DNA from: Pomphorhynchus laevis
Lineage: Eukaryota; Acanthocephala; Palaeacanthocephala; Echinorhynchida; Pomphorhynchidae
Reading direction: 5' to 3'
Assembly: GCA_012934845.2 (NCBI GenBank)
Contig: WNNJ02003537.1
Coordinates: 141,641-205,640, forward strand
DNA length: 64,000 nucleotides
The translations under genes were made by a program, and so were the position numbers. Below are positions 24,397 to 34,438 of the stretch, one piece after another. Every line of letters begins with the position of its first letter. Within the stretch, counting starts at the first letter, position 1. Below the pieces are notes generated by a model that worked only from the letters and a program-made list of their open reading frames with translations, searched no databases and was not told the DNA's origin.

Positions 24397-26647
24397 GGAG
24401 GGATGGTCAAGCTTGGCATCCCGACGGCCATATTTCTATCGTCGAGGTACTTCAGGGGCCGGATCAATTTATAAATTAACGGATTTTACCGAAACACAGT
24501 ATCATCTTTGAAGACTACAAATTTTAATTAACAATAAATTCCAAAATTCTTAAGCACATCATGAATTTTAAAATATATTTATCAAAAAAAGAATTAATAC
24601 GAATATATATTTTGTACTTTAGCCATGAATTCATTAATATTAATATCTATAGTGCTCAAACATAACCTCAGGATGTTTTCTAGGTGCTCGTCAGTTATTC
24701 TTGTATGATTCTTTGATTTATTAAATTTCATCCTCGAAACAAATTATTCACATATATACTACTAAAAAGAGAAATCTTTTTTTGCTAAGGCTCGCAAGTT
24801 TGGATATTTCTCTTCTTTATATATAAATTGTAGAAATCTATTGAAGAATGCTTATAAAAATTGGATTCTAGTCAAATCCGCGTGGAGATCGAGAATCTCC
24901 ATCGGAAGGTTTTCTGGAACATTATATACATCTGCATATGTTGGACGTGCAAATAAAGAAAAGATAAGTCCCTTGTTTTTAAAGTCTGCAAAACGTATAA
25001 TAAATTGCTCTGTTAATGAGTGAATCTCGCTAGCATAGTAATTATAGGGTATGCTTTTATGTTTTGAAAGAGTTGGGAAATGAAAATAATTTTGATTTTC
25101 TGTCTTTCTAGCAATGTTAAATTATTGCAAAAGGCTTCAATATGACCATGAAGTTCATGAATCAATTGTTCCTGTTTTTGCAATTTTTTATTTAGCTCAT
25201 TAGGGTATCCAGTAACATCTAGCAAAAACGCCAAATCACAAATCCAGTCATCCTCTTCTAATTGTTCTACCACTTGTCCCTTTTTCTTCATAAAAGTGTA
25301 GATTTCATGTTTCAATTCATAAAATTGTTTAAGCATCTTACCTTTACTTAGTCATCTTACTTCACTATAGTAACATACATCTTCACACCCATAAACTATA
25401 TCGGCCAAGTATTCTTTAAATTGGCGATGGTTTAGTGCCTGGGATTTAATAAAATTGATACTTGACACAGCAACCTCCATAACATCTGCAAATTTTATTG
25501 ATTTTGCACAAATATTTTGTTGGTGAATGACACAGTGAAAAATCGTCAAGTCGTCTGTGTTTATTTGTAGCTCTTTTGCCCTTTTAAAAACTATTCCCAC
25601 AACTCCTTTTTGTGCACCTACCATTGCAGGAGCTCCATTGGTGCATATACCAGTAAGTAAACTCCACCTGACCCCAGATTTATTAAAAATCATATCCACT
25701 GTTTTAAACATTTCTTCGCCGGTAGTAGTTCCCTTTAAAGGTGCAAGTGCTAATAACTCCTCTATTATATTAATGTCGGAATCCACACCTCGAATAAATA
25801 TAGCCAACTGTGCGGTATCAGATGCATCAGTACTATCATCCAATGATATTGAAAAACATGCTAATTTTTTAATTCTTTCTTCTAAACTTTTTTCTATGCC
25901 CTCTGCCATCATCTCTATCCTTCTAGAAACTGTACACCTCGACAGACTAATAGATTCAAAGTCTTTTTTGTTTTGTGAAGACACCAACTCTGCAACATCT
26001 AGTAAGCACTTTTCGATAAATTTACCATCGGAAAAAGACTTTGAATGTTTAGCAATTTTTTACTAATCAAAAAACTGGCTTTTACATTGCTAAAACATTG
26101 TGCATTTATATTGCTAAACATTTGTTGCTGAGAGTGCAAATTTTGTTTATATTTTTCCACATCCTCTTTTCGCTGCTACCCTTTAATATTTTGCTTAACT
26201 TGATGCTTAGAATTAAAATGTCCTTTTAAATTGTATTCCTTGACAACACCGACATAGACATATTGCATATCAAACATACCGGAACCTCATTATGAAGAAT
26301 AACATAATATTCTTCAGTCCAAAAATCTTGAAAATGTAGATTTTCTTCATCCACTTTTCTTATTTTATCCATACTCGTTTAGGGGTAAAATTCTGAAAGA
26401 TAAATAAATATTCCAAGTTGAATAAATAAGAGTCTCTAAGTTCAAAACTAAAAGGAATAACGATAGAGCAAAAACAATAAGAGTATTACTATGGGCCGGA
26501 TGTCTATATCCATCATTGAAAATGCTAATCTATAACTAATGTATCATTGAACAATTAGGATATACCATTTTCAAATTCTCTTGGCGGGCCAGATAAAAAT
26601 GCTCGGCGGGCCAGATCTGGCCCGCGGGTCGGCGTTTGCCCATATGT
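24397..26647 (-). mobile_element. hAT transposon with GTF2IRD2-like transposase and 8-bp target duplication
   Basis: The element is bounded by GGTGTAGA at 24389-24396 and 26648-26655, the 8-bp duplication expected for hAT. The transposase (- strand) starts near 26370 with MDKIRKVDEENLHFQDFW and a BED-type finger (CLICN...HFNSKH in two frames), continues at 25987 with LACFSISLDDSTDASDTAQL, FIRGVDSDINIIEELLAL and CTNGAPAMVGA, then EIYTFMKKKGQVV, DLAFLLDVTGYPNELNKKLQ, and ends with the hAT dimerisation segment near 24700 (SRMKFNKSKNHTRITDEHL). Terminal DNA is unusually GC-rich (GGGCCAGATCTGGCCCGC). A few frame interruptions make it inactive, but it is among the best preserved elements here. Confidence 0.87.
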
Positions 26648-26655
26648 GGTGTAGA
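26648..26655. repeat. Target-site duplication, right copy
   Basis: GGTGTAGA, identical to 24389-24396. Confidence 0.8.
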
Positions 26656-27638
26656 GCCTTAACAAGAATACGCTGCTTGACATCTTTATTAAACTTGCCA
26701 ATTCTTCCGTATCATATTCTGTCGTAAAATGAAGGATACTATTCAATTGCTTACATATACCTTGATATATTTTAGCATTATTCGTCGTGGTAACAGTTCC
26801 TGAAATTATTATATTCTCTCCTATTTGCTAACTTTTAGTTTCTTATAATATTTACTGGAATTATAAACCTCCTCGGGGGATAACAAATGTTGCTAACAAG
26901 GCCTTTATAACAGTAAATTGAACGGTTTTCATAATTGAGCTGGTTGAACTATGTCTTCGACCATTATCTGGTGTGTTAGAGCTGTTCAATATTTTAATCC
27001 TGTAATTTTTTTGATATTAATTAGTTGTTGATTTAAATTAATCGAAAAATTGTGCTTCAATTTTCTCAAATACTTTTTTATGTTTTAGTTCATGTACCTT
27101 ATTTATTTTGCTAACGTTATTAGCAAAATAAATTAATACAAATTCATCTACAACTTCTTTACAATTCAGAAGCAGCACAGAAAGTGTTTAATCTTTTACC
27201 GTCGACACCAACGGGTACCAGTGGCATTGATCGCTTAAATTATAGAATACACAAAAATATAATGATCGCTGTTTGTTAGTAGCTATACTAAAGGAACATT
27301 ATTGCTTGAATAATAATTATCGACTAAAAGAGATCGAGTGCAACGATTCCAGTTGTACTTATGGAGACAATAACAATTGGCATTAAAATATTCGATAGGA
27401 TGTGATGATAAATCATTTTTCTGTCTTATTCTAAATTATTTTTATTGTACAATAGCGTATCTTTATTAATTTGAGCAGCTTTTATTAATTCTTGTTAATA
27501 AATACATTTCCAGAGAGATACTTGAAATGTGATTTGATAACTTTGCGATAATGCTTTTTTCAAATACAAATCTAAAATCTTATAGATTACTCTATCATTA
27601 AGAAACTTAACGTAGTATCATTACAAGAGAGGATAATC
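26656..27638. other. Spacer between hAT element and the 214-residue ORF
   Basis: AT-rich. No convincing coding, repeat or promoter element is seen. The ORF is preceded by AGAGAGGATAATC before its ATG, which tells little in a eukaryote. Confidence 0.4.
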
Positions 27639-28283
27639 ATGCCCAAGCAAGCATCAACAAAGAAGACCAAACAGCATGTTCAAAACGAAACACTGAATTC
27701 TAAAGTCAAGCATCCAGCTCAAGGCGCAGAAATAAATCCGAAGAGCAAACATGTAGCTACTCAAAAGAAAAGTCAAAATACCAATGCTAAGCAACAAACT
27801 CTAACTTTGGGTTCAAACTATGTACCTAAAAAACAAGTTATCAGCCATGATATAAATAAATCAGCAACAAATTCTGCTAAGCCGAAACAACAGGCTACAA
27901 AAATGCAAGTTAAAACTCCAATTCAACACAATAAAGGCAGCCAACTACCTAAAATGCCACGAAAGAATTCTGAAGCTAGTCAAAAAGTCAAAATACAATC
28001 TCAAAGTCATAGCATTAATCAACACACTCGAAATACTAAGCTTAACCCCAAACAGCATGATCAAAGAACTAATCGAAAACAACATGTATCGCCATCGAAA
28101 CCGACTAACAAACAAAAGCATCTGTTTATTACCCAGTCAGTTCAGAGGTCATTACAAAATTCCAAAATACAAGGCTTAACTAACAAGTCTAATCAGGAAC
28201 GTCAGGCTATAAACACAGACCACAAAATCAAACGTCAAATGACGAGTCCGAATATTATTACACTCAATTTTTATATTAATTAA
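27639..28283 (+). CDS. Intact 214-residue Lys/Gln/Asn/Thr/Ser-rich protein of unknown function
   Basis: A single open frame from ATG to TAA in DNA where random frames rarely exceed 100 codons. The product is strongly basic and almost free of hydrophobic stretches: no signal peptide, membrane segment or recognisable domain, apart from a short NIITLNFYIN end. Short recurrent bits such as TKQHV, SKHVA and RKQHVSPSK suggest degenerate internal repetition. An AATAAA overlaps the stop codon (28283-28288), so a transcript could end just downstream. I do not recognise the family. Possible natures are a disordered nucleic-acid-binding protein, a DNA-packaging basic protein, or ORF1 of an unrecognised retroelement; none is shown by the sequence. 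No neighbouring reverse transcriptase belongs to it. Confidence 0.55.
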   Translation: MPKQASTKKTKQHVQNETLNSKVKHPAQGAEINPKSKHVATQKKSQNTNAKQQTLTLGSNYVPKKQVISHDINKSATNSAKPKQQATKMQVKTPIQHNKGSQLPKMPRKNSEASQKVKIQSQSHSINQHTRNTKLNPKQHDQRTNRKQHVSPSKPTNKQKHLFITQSVQRSLQNSKIQGLTNKSNQERQAINTDHKIKRQMTSPNIITLNFYIN

Positions 28284-28639
28284 ATAAAAATTTCAGATTC
28301 AAGCTTTTCTGTTCAAGCTTATTTTCTTGTAAAATAAGTTAAATTAATTAAAATTTCATTGTTTTTATTTTATAAACAGAATTAATTTGTTTTGAAATAT
28401 AAAAAAAACGTTAACGTGGTTTCTGCTTTAAAAAGATTTTAATAAATTAAACTTTTAATAAACTAAACAAAAAAAATTGACATTAAGCAAACGAAATGTT
28501 TACAGAAATATTTTTCATAACCATATTTAAATTTAACCATATTTCTTAAACCATATTACTATTTTTAAAACATAAACTTTTGTTTTATTATTTCACTAAA
28601 AATGAACTCATGCTATTTTAAATTATATAAAAAAGGATT

Positions 28640-29250
28640 TATTTTTGTGGCAAATGCGCGCCGGCACACGCGTACATGACCACTTATAAAAAAGAAAAAC
28701 AAACATCTAAACCATGTTATGAGAAGGTGGAAACGGAAGAGGTATTTGAATGTGACAAAGGAGGGAGCTGATTCCAGGCGAGAGGAGAGGGGACGAGAAA
28801 GTATCGGAGACAGTAATTGTTAGAGTAAATGGTAACCTAGAGTAAGAGGGAATGACAGGAACGCAGTGATAGAGGTGGGATGAGTGTCGTTTAATAAATG
28901 GAGGTTGATGAACGATGGGGAGCCGACAGCGATGAGACAAAAAGTTACGATAAGGCAGAGTTGTATGCAGATGTGGATGGTGGGCCAGGAGTTGGGATGG
29001 ATATGTGGATGTGTGATCAAAGCGACATAAACGTAGGAGCACTTGAACGGCGGAGTTCTTGATGCGTTGTAGTTGTAGGATGATGGATTTTGGAGAATTG
29101 GCGAAAAGGCTTATGCAGTTATCCATTTTAAAGAAAAGAAACGATGAAAGAAGATACGTTCAGGAACGGAAGTCGACAAGGGGGCGTATACGGTGGATGT
29201 CACGGAGAATTAAGTTAGACGAGCTGACCTTGTCGCGGATGAAAGGTGTT
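28640..29250 (-). mobile_element. CR1-like LINE 3' end, copy 2
   Basis: On the - strand reads LQRIKNSAVQVLLRLCRFDH, TYPSQLLAHHPHLHT and FSSPLLSPGISSL, matching 16560-16980. Its outer end (GTGGCAAATGCGCGCCGGCA) is shared with the copy at 60716 and marks the LINE 3' terminus. Confidence 0.75.
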
Positions 29251-29774
29251 TATATAGTAAATGTATTATTTTCAATATTAATGCAGTTAGCAGCAAAGTA
29301 CTAAATTGCTTTAGAGTGATATAATGTTAATGTTTTCGTTAATAGTCTCAAAGCTTCTGTTTATTTAATTGCAATTAAAAATAAATAAATTAAATAAAAT
29401 TTCATAATTTTGTATTAGAAATTATTTCATTAATTTCTTTTATTTGAAATTATCTGTTTAGCCTGATCTAAAAATACTTTAAGATTAAACGTAATTGTCA
29501 ATTTGCGAAATTGATTTTAACTTTAAATGATTAAAAAGTTTTACAGAATCATATAATTTATATAGTTCGGCGTTTAGAAATTTTTTAATTACAATTAATT
29601 CAATATAATAGAATTATTTAGACATTTTTTTAAATGCCTAACACTATATTTAAATTTTAGTTTTCAGGTAATTTTGTTTTTAAATACAGATAAAAAATTT
29701 CAAAACATACAAATAGTAGCCTAATATAATAATATAATATTATATATTATATTTTAATTATTACAATAATTAAA
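29251..29774. other. AT-rich spacer
   Basis: No coding or structured repeat is seen; low-complexity AT sequence leads into the PLE at 29775. Confidence 0.45.
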
Positions 29775-30520
29775 ATATTGCAAGGTAATCGAAATTAATA
29801 CTGGTATAAAATAAAATAAATAAATTCATAAATAAAATAAAAATTCTTTCCATAAAAGAATTTTTAGAACAGACAAAAAGAATAAATTTTCAAAATATAA
29901 ATACATACGATTTTAGCACTCTTTATACAAATCTAGGTTTAGTAGATATTAAACAAGCGTTAGTAAAATTAATTAATCTTATATTCGGAAAAAGAAATAC
30001 ATATATATGTTATAATAATTACAACGCCTATTTAACAAAAATTAAACCATCAAATAAATATAAATATATGGACAAAATTGAATTAATAGAATCCTTAAAT
30101 ATTTTGATAAATCAAAATTATTTAAAAGTAGGGACATCTATATTTAGACAAGTAAAAGGTGTTCCAATGGGTGGTAATAGTAGCCCAATTATAGCTGACT
30201 TGTTTTTAAGCTTTATAGAATATGAATTTGTTCATAACTGTGTAAAAACTAAATCTAAACAATATAAATATATGAAATATATGTTTCGATATATTGATGA
30301 TATATGTGTATTTAACTCTTACAAGTTTTATTCAATATTCGAACAAATTTATCCGGAAAGCGTTATTCTTAACAAAACCAATATTAATGATAAAGGTGTA
30401 TATCTAGATATGAACATTAAATTAACATTAACTAAAGCTACTATTAATTTATATCGTAAAGATGACATATTTAAATTTACAAGAAACATATTTTTGCATG
30501 TAAATATTTTCGAATAATTT
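29775..30520 (+). mobile_element. Penelope-like element RT, best preserved plus-strand copy
   Basis: Encodes [20 protein letters not shown], an open segment from 30068 with NYLKVGTSIFRQVKGVPMGG, NSSPIIADLFLSFIEYEF, the catalytic box [38 protein letters not shown] and IYRKDD-like [29 protein letters not shown] and YIDD are the primer-grip and catalytic landmarks of PLE reverse transcriptases. The 5' part and the endonuclease are missing. Confidence 0.85.
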
Positions 30521-31590
30521 AGATGAAAAAAACGTAATTTTATAAATAAAACTTCGTTCATATAAAGTGCTAAAATTTTTACACAAAAATGAAGTATATA
30601 AACAAATTTCGTACCCGTAATAGGTGTAATTAGAAATTACACCACAAATTAGAATAAATTACACCACAAATTAAACTATATTCTAATTAAATTATCAAAA
30701 TTATGTCATCTATAATTGGACTACTATCACTACAATTACCTTGGAACACCTTTTGCTTGTCTACTCATCAAATCAACTAACTGAGTCTACGTATTTAGTA
30801 TGATTATAAAATAAACAAAGCAATAATAATGCTAAATCAAAATTTTATAATTAAATAATAAAATTAATAATTGTTTTTAGATTTTCTATAATTTAAATCA
30901 AGTTAAAAAATGAAATTTAAAATAAACGTAATTTTTATGAATTGACTAATAAATAACAGACGTTGTATCAGAATCAGGATTCGTAATTTATACTATATAT
31001 AAATTAAAAATAAAGAAAAATAAAAATTAATTATTTAAGCTTCTATACTTATTATATAAGCTTCCTTAAAATTTGTAATATAAATTGTATAGACAATTTC
31101 CATAAAATTTTTCATAAATCGCGGACACCCCCTGATGCTGAAAACACAAAGGTACATGCATGCAGTTTTCTGCTTTGCCAAACGAGTCGTACGATCTTGG
31201 AATTCGTTTCAGAGTGCGACCGTTTTGTCGTCTACTGCTTCAAGTTTTGCGCCCTACTGGATGATAACCCTTCCTTCTCAAGACAACGGTGGGATTTAAT
31301 TTAAATCAAGTTAAAATAAAAAAATGAAATTTGAAATAAACGTCATTTTTATGAATTGACTAATAACATTTTAAAAATTGCAACAATTTGTAACAAAATT
31401 GATTTTTAATACAACTTTTTAAATTATCACGAACAGGAAAGTATAACCAGAATGCTTTTTTTACAAATTTTGTCGAGAAGCTTAAGCTTCCCAACGAAAA
31501 GGTAGAGGCGCATTCCGGGTTAAGCTTATAAGTTTATACTTTCCTGTTCGTGTTAATTAAAAAAGTTGTATTAAAATTCTTTCGTATTTA
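30521..31590. other. Spacer with PLE tail scraps and a foldback element
   Basis: Contains two copies of an A-rich motif ending TTTTTATGAATTGACTAATA (about 30935 and 31345), also seen near 39160-39180 in diverged form, a fragment ACTGAGTCTACGTATTT shared with other PLE tails, and the hairpin at 31408-31572. Confidence 0.5.
31408..31572. repeat. Foldback element with 38-bp arms
   Basis: Arms 31408-31445 and 31535-31572 are near-perfect reverse complements, sharing CACGAACAGGAAAGTATA. The 89-base spacer includes AAGCTTAAGCTT. It interrupts PLE-derived sequence. Confidence 0.8.
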
Positions 31591-32310
31591 ATATTGCGTC
31601 ACCAAGAGTTGATATTGATTTTCTTCAAAATCATTTAAATAATTTAATAGATGTATATTTTCAACTAGGTTTTTAGAAAAATACCCTCGAACAGAAAATA
31701 TTAAAATATATAAATCAACACAATAATATAAAGAATAAATTTAAACTATTAAGAATAAAAGTATTACGGATGGATCACCACAATATTCATGCATACCATA
31801 TAATATAAAATATAATACATTAAATAATGAAATTTTAAGAAATGTCACAATATGTAATGATATTGGCTTTCTTCAAAATCATTTAAATAATTTAATAGAT
31901 ACATATTTTAAAATATTTTAAAATAGTTTAATATAAAAATCAACAAAATATCATTAAAAATAAATTTTAATGAATATTTTAATATATTCTTAATAAAACC
32001 AATATTAATGATAAAGAAGGTATATATCTAGATATGAACATTAAATTAACATTAACTAAAACTACTTTTAATTTATATCGTAAAGATGATATTTAAATTT
32101 ACAAGAAACATATTTTTGCATGAGCATTCATGCATACCATATAATATAAAATATAATACATTAAATAATTAAATATTAAGAATTGCAACTATTTGTAATG
32201 ATATTGGCTTTCTTCAAAAACATTCAAATAATTTAATAGATGCAATTTAATTGTTTATAAAAACAATTAAACAGAAAATAGTAAAATATATAAATCAACA
32301 CATATTTTGA
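31590..32310 (+). mobile_element. Cluster of PLE RT 3' fragments
   Basis: At least three truncated copies in series repeat the CAT-rich block around [19 protein letters not shown] and the segment [12 protein letters not shown]. Heavily decayed. Confidence 0.65.
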
Positions 32311-33755
32311 TATGCTTATAGATATGTTTATTTCTTGTAAAATTTGTCCATTTTTAGCTTGAATACATTTTTAAATCAGTTCCGATTCGCTTATAACCAT
32401 TTACTAATAAGCTCGGATTAGTAAATTCTAGATCTTTTTCGATTATTGCAAATTCAAATTTTTATAATTTGCTTATTATTTAATTCCGTTTATTTATTGA
32501 TAATTATTATTTTGCATATTCTTAATTAATAATTAATTAATAATATGTAATAATATTAATAATTTGTAAATTATCAATATCTTATTATTATATCTTATAT
32601 GTATATAAGATAAACATTTATATCTTATATTTTATATTATATATATGCTATTTGCCTATTTCGCATATTTTGTGATCATATTATTATTTTTCCAGTTCAG
32701 GTTTTTTATCTTTACTTTTATTGCTTTTGGTGCTTTCATTATCAAACTGTTTTTCTTCTGTTCAATTTGTAATTTGCCTATTTCGCGTTAAATTACATCT
32801 AAATTATAACTGCATCCTGGGTTTATCGTTTATATTCTTCATTTGCACAAATGTGTCGCCATTACAGGGTATATATTATTTTTCCCAATGGTCGAGGATG
32901 AAGAACAACGTTTTAAGAGAGAGAGCTGTTGTAATAGTAAACCAATATCAGCAGTATTTTGAATTAAGAAAAGTCTCTATGATGGGACTTGAACCACTTT
33001 CTATCTTATGGTAAATACGAAACTGTTATACGGAAACTACAAATTTCAATTGATACTTACATTATTGACTTGATAATGACAACAGTTTTACTATTTAGCT
33101 ATCTAATTTATTATACTTTTAATAAATTTTGCTTTATTATATATTGAGTAAGAAAGGGTTAATCGAAAATATATTTTACAGTCTGACCTAAGATTTAGCA
33201 AAGCTTAAGCTTTAAATAAGTTTGAGTTTTGCATAAATAGCTTTGCATTGCAATTATTTTTATAGTTTCAGAAAACGTTTGTTCTAGCTGATATGTGTTC
33301 AAATTTGTCTTAAATATTTAAGCCAAATCGAATTTTAACTTTTTTTACAAAACTTTCTCGACATACAAGCTTATTTTTAAATCAGAGATATTGTCATATA
33401 TTGTACATGATTTTGTGCTGAATGAACATCTCAATGAGCGTTGCGATTAGATGAGCAAATTATTAGTCATTAATAAACTATTAAATTACGAGTGAATATC
33501 GTTTATCAAATTCAGACTCTAAATTTAGGTATAAGGAAAACCGTAACATTATTTTCATTCCTATAATTAATAAAATAATATCCAAATACCGGGATGTTAG
33601 CCATAAGAAATAACTTTATTAGTTGAGATAAGCGTAAATGAATTGAAGAGTTACGTTTATGAGGATTCAAAACCTTACGATGTCAAAGACAGATCCCTCC
33701 TTTTATAATTAATTCTAGAATTGAGGAAATAGAATAGACATTCATAATTGTGGTG
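32311..33755. other. AT-rich spacer containing the candidate exon
   Basis: Outside 32868-33010 there is no recognisable coding. 33295-33565 holds the first copy of a sequence repeated at 34004-34128. Confidence 0.45.
32868..33010 (+). CDS. Candidate internal exon of an unrecognised gene
   Basis: A 143-base open segment is flanked by a good acceptor (GCCATTACAG) and a donor (GTAAAT). It encodes GIYYFSQWSRMKNNVLRERA followed by VVIVNQYQQYFELRKVSMMG and LEPLSIL, which reads like soluble host protein rather than transposon sequence. I do not recognise the family and see no partner exon nearby; given the kilobase introns here, partners could lie far away or outside the window. It could also be a relic. 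Confidence 0.35.
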
Positions 33756-33990
33756 GACATACACTTCATATCGTAAAGATGACATATTTAAATTTACAAG
33801 AAACATATTTTTGCATGAGCATTCATGCATACCATATAATATAAAATATAATACATTAAATAATGAAATTTTAAGAATTGCAAGAATTTGTAACGATATT
33901 GGTAACATAGCAGTTCCTTCTGATGACCTCGAATCCTAATTCTGATACATAGTTTGTTATCTATTAGTCAAATCAATAAAAATTGATTTG
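33756..33990 (+). mobile_element. PLE RT scrap plus tail
   Basis: Encodes [20 protein letters not shown] then [18 protein letters not shown], followed by the tail motif ACATAGCAGTTCCTTCTGAT that recurs at 41664, 60560 and 61612. Confidence 0.7.
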
Positions 33991-34003
33991 ACAAATTGAT
34001 TTG

Positions 34004-34128
34004 ATATATGTGTTCAAATTTGTCTTAAATATTTAATAAACTATTAAATTACGAGTGAATATCGTTTATCAAATTCAGACTCTAAATTTAGGTATAAGGA
34101 AAACCGTAACATTATTTTCATTCCTAAA
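34004..34128 (+). repeat. Direct repeat of 33295-33565 with an internal gap
   Basis: 34004-34036 matches about 33290-33325 and 34037-34128 matches about 33472-33563 almost exactly (shared ACGAGTGAATATCGTTTATC). The intervening 33326-33471 is missing from the second copy. The two copies bracket the PLE scrap at 33756. Confidence 0.75.
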
Positions 34129-34315
34129 TTTCATTAAATTTACTTTAATTGTTTTAAATTTAAAGTAAATTTAATAAATTTATTTATTAAATAAATTTAA
34201 CCTTAATTTTAGTCTTATCTTAATTTATAAATCAGACGAAGCTGATCTAATTTATAAACTGAGATACTTTTGTATCTCAGTTTTAAAAATAGGAAACTGC
34301 AGTACATAAAGATGC

Positions 34316-34321
34316 TTTATT
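34316..34321 (-). terminator. EIF3I: EIF3I polyadenylation signal
   Basis: An AATAAA hexamer on the - strand begins 24 bases after the stop codon, a normal place for a cleavage signal. Confidence 0.6.
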
Positions 34322-34344
34322 AACTGAATGCAAAATTGAAATAT

Positions 34345-34438
34345 TTAATTTTCGTATCTCTTAAGATCACCGTCGTCTAGATAGTCATCATCAAATTCAT
34401 ATGCCATAATAATACCGTCTTCTCCACCACTCGCAAAG
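34345..34438 (-). CDS. EIF3I: EIF3I terminal exon
   Basis: Encodes [19 protein letters not shown] and an acidic tail ending in KRYEN before TAA. The acceptor TTTTAG at 34440-34439 is inferred from the family match to SGGEDG; without splicing the frame stays open. Confidence 0.9.

Noticed and set aside
25557-26066. Plus-strand ORF of 169 codons
   Set aside because: Antisense to the hAT transposase, which has clear family motifs on the minus strand.
33918-33960. GATGACCTCGAATCCTAATTC as part of a tRNA T-arm
   Set aside because: No acceptor stem or anticodon arm can be formed; the sequence is a recurrent PLE tail.
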